Below the pieces are notes generated by a model. That model was not told the DNA's origin. It saw nothing but the letters and a program-made list of their open reading frames with translations, and did not search any database. From Actinacidiphila bryophytorum (lineage in GTDB: Bacteria > Actinomycetota > Actinomycetes > Streptomycetales > Streptomycetaceae), in NCBI RefSeq assembly GCF_016916835.1, contig NZ_JAFFIX010000016.1:62001-126000 (forward strand): a stretch of DNA of 64,000 nucleotides, written 5' to 3'. Positions within the stretch are counted from its first letter, which is position 1; each line of letters starts with the position of its first letter. Shown here in pieces: positions 1 through 8,792 of the stretch. Both the position numbers and the translations under genes were made by a program.

Positions 1-2112
1 GTCCAACACCGCATGTGCCGCGGACACTTGACGGAGCGTCACCAGTGTCGTGGCGCCGTCCGCGCCGCTGACGCACATGCGCGAGCCGGCTGCGAGCTGC
101 GCCCGGGCGACGGCCGTGACCCGCCCCTGCGCCTGTGCCTGGCGGCAGCCGTCCAGGGTGCCGGGTGCCGCCCGGTCGAGCGCCACGAGCCCGGCCCCGG
201 CCACGAACGACTCGCCGTCGGGCGTGAACACGAAGGTCCCGCTCCCGCCCTCCACGGTGACCTGAGGCGGATCCGCCTCCACGACCACCCCGTTCCCGGC
301 ATCCACCTCGACCCCTCGATACTCCCGCCCCCCGACAGCCGTCGCCTCCGGCGCGCCGCCACGCGCTACGTCGCCCCCGTCCCCCCGCCCCCCGAAGGCC
401 AGAACCCCGACAACCCCAACAACCACGACCCCCACGGCAACCCACCCCCCGACCACGACTTTCCCCCACCTTCTCCGCCCCGGGTACGCCGACGTCACGC
501 CGCCCGGAGGGGCAGCACCCGGGGCTGGCCCCGGACGGACCGGCGAGTTGGCCTGCGCGGCCGGCACCGCAGCCGCACCGAGCGCCCCGCCTCCCGCCGC
601 TGGCACCGGCACCCCACCGGGAGGCGTCGCGCCCGGAATCCCGCCCGCAGCCGGGTACGACCCCCGGCTTCCAATCGGCGCCGGTGGCATCTGCACCGCG
701 CCCGGAGGAGTTGCCCCCGCCAGTACCTGCGCAGCCGCGCCGCCCGGGGCCCCGCCCGCAGCAGGGGGCACATCCGAGCCTGACGGCGCCGGCGCACCCG
801 GCACCCCAGCCGGCGCCGCAGGCAGACGCACCCCACCCGCAGGCGTCGCACCCGGCGCAGCCGCACCCGGGACGCCTCCCGTAGGCACAGGACCCCCCGG
901 CACAGCCGGATGCGCACCCGGCACCGCGGGCGCCCCATGCACCGCTTCACCCGGCAGCGGCAGCCCAGCCCCCGCCGGAGGCGGCACCGGCGCAACCGGA
1001 TGCGTGCCGGCCGCAGCAGGCACCACCGGCGCAGCCGCACCCGGGACCCCGCCCCCCGCAGGCACAGGCCCCCCCGGCGCAGCCGGATGCGGACCCGGCG
1101 CCGCAGGCACATGCACCCCACCCGCAGGCGTCGCACCCGGCGCAGCCGCACCCGGGACGCCTCCCGCCCCCGCCGGAGTGCCCACCGGGGGCGGCGGGGG
1201 CGGGAGCGGGGTGGGTTGGGGCCAGGTTGTGGGGGGCGCGGGGAGGGGTGGGGGGAGGGTCAGGAGGGTTTGGAGGGGGGTGGGGAGCCAGGGGGTGGGG
1301 GGGCGGTGGTGGGTGGCTTGGGTGCACATCCCTATGACCTGGGAAGGGGACGGACGCAGGGCCGGGTCCTTGATCAGGCAGCGGGTGACGATCTCGCGCA
1401 GCTCCCCGGGGAGTTCCGAGAGGTCGGGCTCCTCGTGGAGTGCGCGGGTGGCGAAGGGCGGGACGCCGATGGCCGCGTAGGCGGCGAGCTGGCCGAGGGC
1501 GAAGACGTCGGTGGCCGGGGCGGGGGCCTTGTCCGCGGCTTGCTCCGGCGAGGAGAAAGCGGGGATGCCGGGCGCGTCGGCGGCGGCGCGGGTGACGCCG
1601 TAACCGGTCACACGCGGCCCGTCCGCGGCGAGCAGCACCGTGCCGGGGCCGAGCCCGGCGTGCACGACCCCGGCGTGGTGGACGGCGCGCAGCGCCTCGG
1701 CGACGCCTGCGACCAGGCGCAGCACGACGGGGACGGGAAGGGGCCGCCCGGTGTCGGAGACGGCCGCGTGCAGGGTGAGCGCGGGCACGTACGCGGCGGC
1801 GAGCCAGTAGCGCGTACCGTCGTGGCCGCTGCCGAGCACGGGCACGGTGTACGGTCCGTGCACCCGCCGCACCGCCTGCACGTCGTGCTCGAAAGCCGCG
1901 GCGAAGCCGGACCTGGCGGCCAGCTCGGGGCGTACCGCCGTGAGGGCGACGGGCCTGCCGTCGGGCGCGTAGGCGAGGTAGACCGGGCCGAGGGCGCCGA
2001 CGCCGAGCCTGGCGGCGATGCGGTGGCCGCCGACGGCAGCCGGGTCGTCAGGGGCGGGCGGCTGGTAGAGCCGCCCGGGGTGCCCCGCGTGCCCGGTGTG
2101 CTGAGCGCCCAT
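1..2112 (-). CDS. Membrane-anchored serine/threonine pseudokinase, partial (C-terminus beyond window)
   Basis: The reading frame opens at ATG 2112 and is still open at base 1 (704 codons seen). Residues about 25-270 have the fold pattern of a bacterial Ser/Thr kinase: a Gly-rich loop (RLGVGALGPVYLA, from about 35), the VAxK region, the catalytic loop and an SPEQ-like activation segment. The key residues are missing: the ATP lysine is Thr58 (VALTAV), HRD is His151-Ala152-Gly153, the metal Asn is Thr158, and the DFG Asp is Gly170 (TGYG). A long Pro/Ala/Gly-rich linker (about 290-540) leads to a membrane helix at about 550-573 and an outer domain that leaves the window. Inference: a catalytically dead kinase acting as a scaffold or sensor. 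It is divergent from the nucleotidyltransferase gene at 2218. Confidence 0.82.
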   Translation of the reverse strand, partial: MGAQHTGHAGHPGRLYQPPAPDDPAAVGGHRIAARLGVGALGPVYLAYAPDGRPVALTAVRPELAARSGFAAAFEHDVQAVRRVHGPYTVPVLGSGHDGTRYWLAAAYVPALTLHAAVSDTGRPLPVPVVLRLVAGVAEALRAVHHAGVVHAGLGPGTVLLAADGPRVTGYGVTRAAADAPGIPAFSSPEQAADKAPAPATDVFALGQLAAYAAIGVPPFATRALHEEPDLSELPGELREIVTRCLIKDPALRPSPSQVIGMCTQATHHRPPTPWLPTPLQTLLTLPPPLPAPPTTWPQPTPLPPPPPPVGTPAGAGGVPGAAAPGATPAGGVHVPAAPGPHPAAPGGPVPAGGGVPGAAAPVVPAAAGTHPVAPVPPPAGAGLPLPGEAVHGAPAVPGAHPAVPGGPVPTGGVPGAAAPGATPAGGVRLPAAPAGVPGAPAPSGSDVPPAAGGAPGGAAAQVLAGATPPGAVQMPPAPIGSRGSYPAAGGIPGATPPGGVPVPAAGGGALGAAAVPAAQANSPVRPGPAPGAAPPGGVTSAYPGRRRWGKVVVGGWVAVGVVVVGVVGVLAFGGRGDGGDVARGGAPEATAVGGREYRGVEVDAGNGVVVEADPPQVTVEGGSGTFVFTPDGESFVAGAGLVALDRAAPGTLDGCRQAQAQGRVTAVARAQLAAGSRMCVSGADGATTLVTLRQVSAAHAVLD

Positions 2113-2205
2113 CAGTCCCCGTTCCTCGGGCCTACCCGGACATGCAGACGATACCGGAACACGCCGACCGGCCCGCGACCTGTTCCGCTGCGGGCCATCA
2201 GCGGG

Positions 2206-2211
2206 TAAGCA
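2206..2211 (+). promoter_or_regulatory. Possible -10 box for a leaderless transcript
   Basis: TAAGCA lies six bases before ATG 2218. There is no well-spaced Shine-Dalgarno sequence (AGGA is only three bases from the start), so the nucleotidyltransferase mRNA may start at or next to its ATG. No clear -35 was found. Confidence 0.3.
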
Positions 2212-2217
2212 GGACGC

Positions 2218-2859
2218 ATGGACGTCAAGGGCGAGGTGGCGGGGCTGCTGCTGGCGGCGGGCGGGGGGCGGCGGCTCGGGGGGCGGCCGAAGGCGCTGCT
2301 GCCGTACGGCGGGCACCCGCTGGTGGAGCATGCGGCGGGCGCGCTGAAGGACGGCGGCTGCGCGACGGTGCACGTGGTGCTGGGCGCGGCTGCGGACGAG
2401 GTGCGGGCCGCCGCGCAGCTGCCCGGCTGCGTCCTGGTGGACAACCCGCTGTGGCCCGAGGGCATGGGCTCGTCGCTGCGTGCGGGCCTGGCGTCGCTGT
2501 CCGCGGCCGGGCACCGCCCGGCAGCGGTGGTGATCGCCCTGGTCGACCAGCCGGGGGTGGGCGCGGCGGCGGTGGCGCGGGTGATCGCCGCGGCCCGGGC
2601 GACCGACGACCTGCTGTCGGCGCTGGTGTCGGCCGCGTACGGCGAGCGCCGCGGCCACCCGGTGCTGGTGGGGGCGGCCCGCTGGGCGGGGGTGGCGGGC
2701 AGCGCGGGCGAGGACCGCGGCGCGCGCACGTATCTGCGCGAGCACGCGGGGCAGACGCTGCTGGTGGACTGCTCGGACGTCGCGGACCCCGCGGATATCG
2801 ACACCCCCGCCGACCTGCGGCTTCTGACGGCCACTGCACCGCGTGCCACAAAACGTTGA
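2218..2859 (+). CDS. MobA/MocA-like molybdenum cofactor nucleotidyltransferase
   Basis: A 213-residue protein of the NTP_transf_3 family. The N-terminus has the nucleotide-binding signature LLLAAGGGRRLGGRPKALLP, and the D-Q-P motif (ALVDQPG) follows around residue 105. Enzymes of this family attach CMP or GMP to molybdopterin in the cytoplasm. A molybdopterin-dependent xanthine dehydrogenase and its XdhC maturation factor lie in the same window (55.6-62.1 kb), so a role as MocA-type CTP:molybdenum cofactor cytidylyltransferase for purine oxidation is the best guess. The length is normal for the family. Sequence alone does not tell CTP from GTP specificity. Confidence 0.75.
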   Translation: MDVKGEVAGLLLAAGGGRRLGGRPKALLPYGGHPLVEHAAGALKDGGCATVHVVLGAAADEVRAAAQLPGCVLVDNPLWPEGMGSSLRAGLASLSAAGHRPAAVVIALVDQPGVGAAAVARVIAAARATDDLLSALVSAAYGERRGHPVLVGAARWAGVAGSAGEDRGARTYLREHAGQTLLVDCSDVADPADIDTPADLRLLTATAPRATKR

Positions 2860-2897
2860 ACTTCCGCACTGCGAAAACTATGCTCCACCTTGCAGAA
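2856..2897 (+). promoter_or_regulatory. aceB promoter with paired TTCC-N7-GGAA operators
   Basis: A -35 TTGAAC (2856-2861) and -10 TATGCT (2879-2884) are 17 bases apart. A 15-bp operator TTCCGCACTGCGAAA (2862-2876) fills the spacer, and a weaker one, CTCCACCTTGCAGAA, lies at 2883-2897. Their centres are 21 bp apart. The same layout occurs at hyi and gcl, so this is probably the binding region of a shared AllR-like (IclR family) repressor. The transcript would have a leader of about 120 bases before ATG 3010. Confidence 0.65.
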
Positions 2898-3009
2898 GCG
2901 CCCGCAGCTCGCGACGGCCGGGCACCGCGTGCCACCTGCACGCGTACCCCCGCAGCGGGCACCCCGTAGACCGCCGGCGGACGCCGACCCGCTCTGGAGG
3001 AATCACCGC

Positions 3010-4650
<1,641 letters not shown>

Positions 4651-4662
4651 ACGCGGACCGGA

Positions 4663-4702
4663 CACCGCCCCGGACCGCGGCTGTCCGCGGTCCGGGGCGG
4701 TG
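4663..4702. terminator. Bidirectional terminator hairpin
   Basis: Perfect 18-bp arms (left arm CACCGCCCCGGACCGCGG at 4663-4680) around a CTGT loop, between the convergent aceB and deaminase genes. There is no T-run, as is common in actinomycetes. Confidence 0.85.
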
Positions 4703-4773
4703 GCGCCGTGCCCTGGGGCACGGCTACCGGTCGGGGGCCGTCCCTCCCCGACCGGCCGCTGCGGCGGGCGGCC

Positions 4774-6144
4774 TCAGGCCAGGCCCGCGCGTTCGGCCAG
4801 CCTGCGCGCCTGGGTGCGCGTGAGGCGGGCGGTCTCGTCCTCGTCGATCCTGGTCAACCGGCCGTGCTCCACGACCGGTCGGCCGTTGACCAGGGAGAGG
4901 GTGACCGGGGCCGCGGCGCCCATGACCAGGGCGGCCACCGGGTCGGCGATCGAGGCGTGCCCGAGCCCGTCGAGCTTCCACAGCACCAGGTCGGCGAGCT
5001 TGCCGGGCTCCAGCGAGCCGATCTCGGCGGCCCTGCCGAGGACCTGGGCGCCGCCGTAGGTGCCCAGGCGCAGCGCCTGCCGGGCGGTCATCGCCTTCTC
5101 GCCGCCGCCGAGCCGGTTGATGAGCAGCGCGTTGCGCAACTCGGTGTGCAGCTCGCCCGACTCGTTGGACGCGGTGCCGTCCACGCCGAGTCCCACCGGG
5201 ACGCCGGCCGCGAGCATGTCGGGCACCCGGGCGATGCCGGCCGCGAGCCGGGCGTTGGACGACGGGCAGTGGGCGACGCCCGTACCGGTGCGGGCGAAGG
5301 CGGCGATGTCGGAGTCGTTCATGTGGACGCAGTGCGCCATCCACACGTCGTCGCCGAGCCAGCCGGTGGACTCGAAGTAGTCGGTGGGGCCCATGCCGAA
5401 CAGCTCGTGGCAGAACTTCTCCTCCTCCACCGTCTCGCTGCCGTGGGTGTGCAGGCGTACACCCTTGCGGCGGGCCAGCAGCGCGGCCTCCCGCAGCAGT
5501 TCTGTGGACACCGAGAAGGGCGAGCAGGGCGCGACGGCGATGTGCAGCATCGAGCCGAAGGAGGCGTCGTGGTGAGCGTCGATGGCGGCCTCGGTCGCCA
5601 GCAGCGCGCCTTCTGTGGTCTCCACCGCGAAGTCCGGCGGCAGCCCGCCGTCGCTCTTGCCGCGGTCCATCGAGCCGCGGGCGGCGGTGAAGCGCACCCC
5701 GACCTCGGCGGCGGCCCTGATCTCGGCGCCGAGCAGGTCGCCGGTGCCGCGCGGGAAGACGTAGTGGTGGTCCATGGCGGTGGTGACGCCGCCGCGGGCC
5801 ATCATCGCCAGCGACCCGGCGGCGCCCGCGTGGACGATGTCCTCGTCGATCCGCGCCCACACCGGGTACAGCTCGACCAGCCAGTCGAAGAGGTTGCTGT
5901 CCTGGGCCAGGCCCCGGGTGAGCCACTGGTAGAAGTGGTGGTGGGTGTTGACCAGGCCGGGGGTGGCCAGGTGCCCGGTGCCGTCGACGCGCCGGACCAC
6001 GCCGGCCAGGTCCGCGGGCGCGGGCCCCGCGCCTACCGACTCGATGACGTTGCCCGCGACGACGACGTGCCCGCCGGCGTACTCGGTGCCCGCTGCGTCC
6101 ACGGTGGCGACGGCGCAGTTCTCGATGACGATGCGCTCGGTCAT
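4774..6144 (-). CDS. 8-oxoguanine deaminase / guanine deaminase-like amidohydrolase
   Basis: A 456-residue metal-dependent amidohydrolase. The first metal motif HxH is in NTHHHFYQW, a second histidine set is in HTHGSE, then AHCVHM and the metal aspartate in GVDGTASNESGE, the usual order for the ATZ/TRZ/8-oxoguanine deaminase branch. It would deaminate 8-oxoguanine (or guanine) to urate (or xanthine). ATG 6144 lies 14 bases after the uricase stop, so it is the last gene of the urate operon. The frame runs on upstream into the uricase gene but only as an antisense-free artefact. The exact substrate is inferred from family and context. Confidence 0.87.
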   Translation of the reverse strand: MTERIVIENCAVATVDAAGTEYAGGHVVVAGNVIESVGAGPAPADLAGVVRRVDGTGHLATPGLVNTHHHFYQWLTRGLAQDSNLFDWLVELYPVWARIDEDIVHAGAAGSLAMMARGGVTTAMDHHYVFPRGTGDLLGAEIRAAAEVGVRFTAARGSMDRGKSDGGLPPDFAVETTEGALLATEAAIDAHHDASFGSMLHIAVAPCSPFSVSTELLREAALLARRKGVRLHTHGSETVEEEKFCHELFGMGPTDYFESTGWLGDDVWMAHCVHMNDSDIAAFARTGTGVAHCPSSNARLAAGIARVPDMLAAGVPVGLGVDGTASNESGELHTELRNALLINRLGGGEKAMTARQALRLGTYGGAQVLGRAAEIGSLEPGKLADLVLWKLDGLGHASIADPVAALVMGAAAPVTLSLVNGRPVVEHGRLTRIDEDETARLTRTQARRLAERAGLA

Positions 6145-6158
6145 TGGCGCTGCCCCTC

Positions 6159-7064
6159 TCAGTCCGTCACCGGGATGCGGGCCTCGGCGCCGTCGCGCAG
6201 CACCGTGCCCTCGATCAGCCCGTAGGGGCGGTCGGCGGCGAGGTAGACCTCGTTGTCGTTCTTCAGGCCGAAGGGCGCCAGGTCGGCGAGGAAGTGGTGC
6301 TTGTTCGGCAGCGACAGCCGCACCTCGTCGACGGCGGCGAGCGCCGCGCTGTTGTCGATGACCCGCGAGCCCATCGCGAACAGGCTCTGCTGCAGCGAGA
6401 GCGAGTACGTCTCGGCGAAGGCGCCCAGCAGGTCGCCGCGCACCGCCGCGTAGGACGCCTCCCAGTCCGGGGCGTCCTGGCCGGGGCCGCCGGTCCAGGC
6501 GAACCGCCAGCGGGCGTTGACCTCGGTGGCCAGGATGCGGTCGGTGGTCTCCTGCAAGGTGGTGTAGCCGTCCTTGACGAAGCCCCAGAACTCGGAGTCG
6601 GTGGAGTTGAGCACGACCAGGCCGGCCAGCCCGGAGATCACCTGCCACCGCTCGCCGTCGTAGGCGACCTCGGTGGTGCGGGTCTCCTGGCCCTTGCGGA
6701 CGAAGGAGTGCTCGCCGCGGCCGGTGTCGGCGACCGGGATGCGCTCCCACGCGTACTCCTCGATCCGTATCCGGGCGCGGTGTATGGGCTGCTGGCTGGT
6801 CACGAAGTGCCGCGCGAGGTGGACGCCGAAGGCCTCGGCGGAGTCGATGCCGTACTCCTTGGCGAAGGCGAAGACGGTGTTCTTGGTGGTGTCGGTAGGC
6901 AGCACGTTGGCGTTCGACCCGGACAGGTGGACCTCGTCCATGTCGCCGGACAGCGCGACCGAGACGTTGAGGTCCTTGATGTGATGGGTGCCGCCGTCGC
7001 GGGTGACCCGCACGACGCGGTTCTCCGCCTTGCCGTACTGGTTCTGGCCGAGCATGGTGGTCAT
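6159..7064 (-). CDS. pucL: Uricase (factor-independent urate hydroxylase)
   Basis: A 301-residue cofactor-free oxidase that converts urate and O2 to 5-hydroxyisourate and H2O2. Typical uricase motifs are visible: NQYGKAENRVVRVTRD at the N-terminus, the catalytic Thr region PTDTTKNTVFAFAKE, and the central VLNSTDSEFWGFVKDGYTTL and urate-binding Arg/Gln segments. It starts four bases after the uraH stop and is followed closely by the deaminase. With uraH and uraD it makes up the complete urate-to-allantoin module. No peroxisomal-type signal or export signal is seen; it acts in the cytoplasm. Confidence 0.96.
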   Translation of the reverse strand: MTTMLGQNQYGKAENRVVRVTRDGGTHHIKDLNVSVALSGDMDEVHLSGSNANVLPTDTTKNTVFAFAKEYGIDSAEAFGVHLARHFVTSQQPIHRARIRIEEYAWERIPVADTGRGEHSFVRKGQETRTTEVAYDGERWQVISGLAGLVVLNSTDSEFWGFVKDGYTTLQETTDRILATEVNARWRFAWTGGPGQDAPDWEASYAAVRGDLLGAFAETYSLSLQQSLFAMGSRVIDNSAALAAVDEVRLSLPNKHHFLADLAPFGLKNDNEVYLAADRPYGLIEGTVLRDGAEARIPVTD

Positions 7065-7068
7065 GGCG

Positions 7069-7473
7069 CTAGCTCCCTCGGTATACGGAGTAGCCGAACG
7101 GGTTGAGCAGCAGCGGTACGTGGAAGTGCTCGCCCGGGGTGACGGCGAAGACCACCGCGACCTCGGGGAAGAAGGCTCCGCTGTCCCTTGGACCGTGGTC
7201 CGTGCGGGGGGCGTCCTGCTGGGCCTCGGCTGGTTGGGCTGGATGGATGGCGTGGGGTGCGAAGTACGGCTCCACGTCGAAGTGCAGCCGTACGTGGGTG
7301 GTGGCCTCCGGCAGCGCGGGCAGGTCCTTGCAGCGGCCGTCCGCGTCGGTGGTGGAGCGCCCGTGCGGGGTCCAGGGCGCGGCGGGGCCGCTGCGGACCG
7401 CCAGGGAGACGGGCACTCCGCCGGCCGGGCGGCCGGAGCTGGTGTCGAGGATGTGGGTGGACACGGACGTCAT
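7069..7473 (-). CDS. uraH: 5-hydroxyisourate hydrolase (transthyretin-like)
   Basis: A 134-residue protein that hydrolyses 5-hydroxyisourate to OHCU. The start STHILDTSSGRPAGGVPVSL and the diagnostic C-terminus YRGS are both present, as is HFHVPLLLNPFGYSVYRGS. Between the EPYFAPHA strand and FFPEVAV there is a loop of about 25 residues rich in Gln, Ala, Pro and Asp, longer than in enterobacterial homologues. ATG 7473 overlaps the uraD stop by four bases, indicating translational coupling. Confidence 0.94.
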   Translation of the reverse strand: MTSVSTHILDTSSGRPAGGVPVSLAVRSGPAAPWTPHGRSTTDADGRCKDLPALPEATTHVRLHFDVEPYFAPHAIHPAQPAEAQQDAPRTDHGPRDSGAFFPEVAVVFAVTPGEHFHVPLLLNPFGYSVYRGS

Positions 7474-7982
7474 GACGGGTCCTCCTGCGCGCTCTCCGCG
7501 AGCCTGCCGAGCCTGATCCGGTTGATCTTTCCCAGTTCGGTGCGGACGATCTCGCGTTCCGTGTCCTCGTCGTTGCCGATCCGCGCTTCGAGCGCGGCCT
7601 TGATCCCGGCGCCGGTCGCGCCGGTGGCGCAGATCAGGAAGACGTGCCCGTGCCGCTCCTGGTAGGCCAGGCCCAGGTCGAGCAGTTCCGCGCGCTCGTC
7701 CTGGGCGACGCCGCCCTGTTCGCGGGCGGACGTGGCGTCGCCCGGGGTGGGGCGGCCGATCGGCGGGTGCCCGGCCATCGCCTCGCGCAGGTCGGCGGGG
7801 GTCAGTGCGGCCATGGCCGCGTCGCTCGCCGCGAAGAGGTCCTCGACCCGTTCGTAGGGCCGCCGTGCGGCCACCGCGGCGCCCCAGGCCGTGCTGCTGC
7901 ACACCTCGTGCAGCAGGGCGGCGGCGGCGGGCGCGGCGGCCGCGTTGAGCCGGGACAGACCCGGGAGTGGGCTGGAAGTCAC
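7470..7982 (-). CDS. uraD: OHCU decarboxylase
   Basis: A 170-residue member of the OHCU decarboxylase family, which makes S-allantoin from OHCU. The catalytic histidine motif MAGHPPIG and the conserved E-Q-x-G segment (SAREQGGV) and Y-x-x-(R/K)(H/F)G-F stretch (YQERHGHVFLICATG) are present. It is the first enzyme gene of the run uraD-uraH-uricase-deaminase and has its own promoter upstream (7989-8018) with a palindrome over the -35 box. Confidence 0.94.
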   Translation of the reverse strand: MTSSPLPGLSRLNAAAAPAAAALLHEVCSSTAWGAAVAARRPYERVEDLFAASDAAMAALTPADLREAMAGHPPIGRPTPGDATSAREQGGVAQDERAELLDLGLAYQERHGHVFLICATGATGAGIKAALEARIGNDEDTEREIVRTELGKINRIRLGRLAESAQEDPS

Positions 7983-7988
7983 ACTCGC

Positions 7989-8029
7989 ACGCTAGGAGCG
8001 GCGGGCCGCAAACGTCAACAGTTTGTTGA
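7989..8029 (-). promoter_or_regulatory. uraD operon promoter with a 15-bp palindromic operator
   Basis: Read on the minus strand, -35 TTGACG (8018-8013) and -10 TAGCGT (7994-7989) are 18 bases apart, a good housekeeping promoter. A perfect inverted repeat, TCAACA-GTT-TGTTGA (8015-8029), covers the -35 box. A repressor there would block the uraD-uraH-uricase operon. The HTH protein encoded just upstream is the obvious candidate ligand, by position only. Confidence 0.7.
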
Positions 8030-8064
8030 AAACTTCTGGTTACACGGCCTGCGGGCGGTGCCGG

Positions 8065-8448
8065 TCAGCCGTCGTCGCGGGCCGCGTTCTCCCTGTTCAG
8101 GTAGTTGTAGACGGTGAAGCGGCTGACGCCGAGCGCCGAGGCGACGGTCTCCACGCCGTGCCGCACCGAGAAGGCGCCGCGCTCCTCCAGGATCCGCACC
8201 ACCTGCTGCTTCTCCTTGCGCCCGAGCGCGGGCAGCGGCCCGTGCCTGCGCTGCAGGTCGGCCAGCAGGTGGTCCAGGGAGTCGGCCAGGTGCGGCAGCC
8301 GCACCGCGACCACCGGCTCGCCCTCCCAGCTGAGCACCACGTCGTCGCCGCGCGCCTGCCCGGGGGCGACCATCTCGCCGCCCATCGCGTCCACAAGCGG
8401 CTTGACGGCGTCCGCGAAGGGGTGCGGCACCCCGGGGGGCGCGGTCAT
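8065..8448 (-). CDS. Small DauR/YheO-type helix-turn-helix regulator
   Basis: A 127-residue protein. The C-terminus (about 80-125) matches the HTH_22 style of YheO/DauR proteins: a K-x-x-VVRILEERGAFSVRHGVETVASALGVSRFTVYNYL pattern in which the last helix would read DNA. The N-terminal 75 residues may be a reduced ligand-binding domain with the sequence VVLSWEGEPVVAVRLPHL; the PAS domain of longer relatives is absent. Its start overlaps the upstream small gene by four bases and it precedes uraD by 82 bases, so it probably senses a purine intermediate and controls the urate operon. Confidence 0.7.
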   Translation of the reverse strand: MTAPPGVPHPFADAVKPLVDAMGGEMVAPGQARGDDVVLSWEGEPVVAVRLPHLADSLDHLLADLQRRHGPLPALGRKEKQQVVRILEERGAFSVRHGVETVASALGVSRFTVYNYLNRENAARDDG

Positions 8449-8696
8449 CGCTCGTCCTCCCCCAGTGCGCTGACCTGGAGCGAGACCCGGGTGGCACCGG
8501 CGGCCAGGGTGCGCCGCAGCAGCTCGGCGACAGCCGCGACGACCGCGTCGGCCGAGCCCTCCGCGGTGTTGCCGAAAGGCCCCACGTCGACCGCGTCCAG
8601 CGTGCCGTCCTCCACGACCTCCCTGGCCACCACCGCATGGCGGGGCGGCTCGTCCAGGTCGAACGGCTCGGTCGTGAATTCCAGCCTCAGTCTCAC
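8445..8696 (-). CDS. Small DUF77 (MTH1187/thiamine-binding)-like protein
   Basis: GTG 8696 is preceded by AAGGGTGA at a good distance and gives an 83-residue protein; a longer in-frame ATG exists at 8789 but has no support. The segment VDVGPFGNTAEG...AVAELLRRTLAAGATRVSLQV resembles the single ferredoxin-like domain of the MTH1187/YkoF thiamine-binding superfamily. Its function here is unknown. It overlaps the HTH regulator gene by four bases, so the two proteins are made together and it may be a ligand sensor or partner of that regulator. Confidence 0.5.
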   Translation of the reverse strand: MRLRLEFTTEPFDLDEPPRHAVVAREVVEDGTLDAVDVGPFGNTAEGSADAVVAAVAELLRRTLAAGATRVSLQVSALGEDER

Positions 8697-8792
8697 CAGG
8701 TCACCCTTCGGCGGCTGCGCCAATCGCCCTGCCCTGCTGCCCGCCGCCCCGGCGGCGGCCATGGGGCCGGCCCTGGGGCGTGTCCGCAAACC

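Noticed and set aside
548..1480. Long plus-strand frame of Ala/Gly/Pro-rich protein
   Set aside because: It is antisense to the repetitive linker of the pseudokinase; GC-rich repeats open all frames, and it has no domain or ribosome site.
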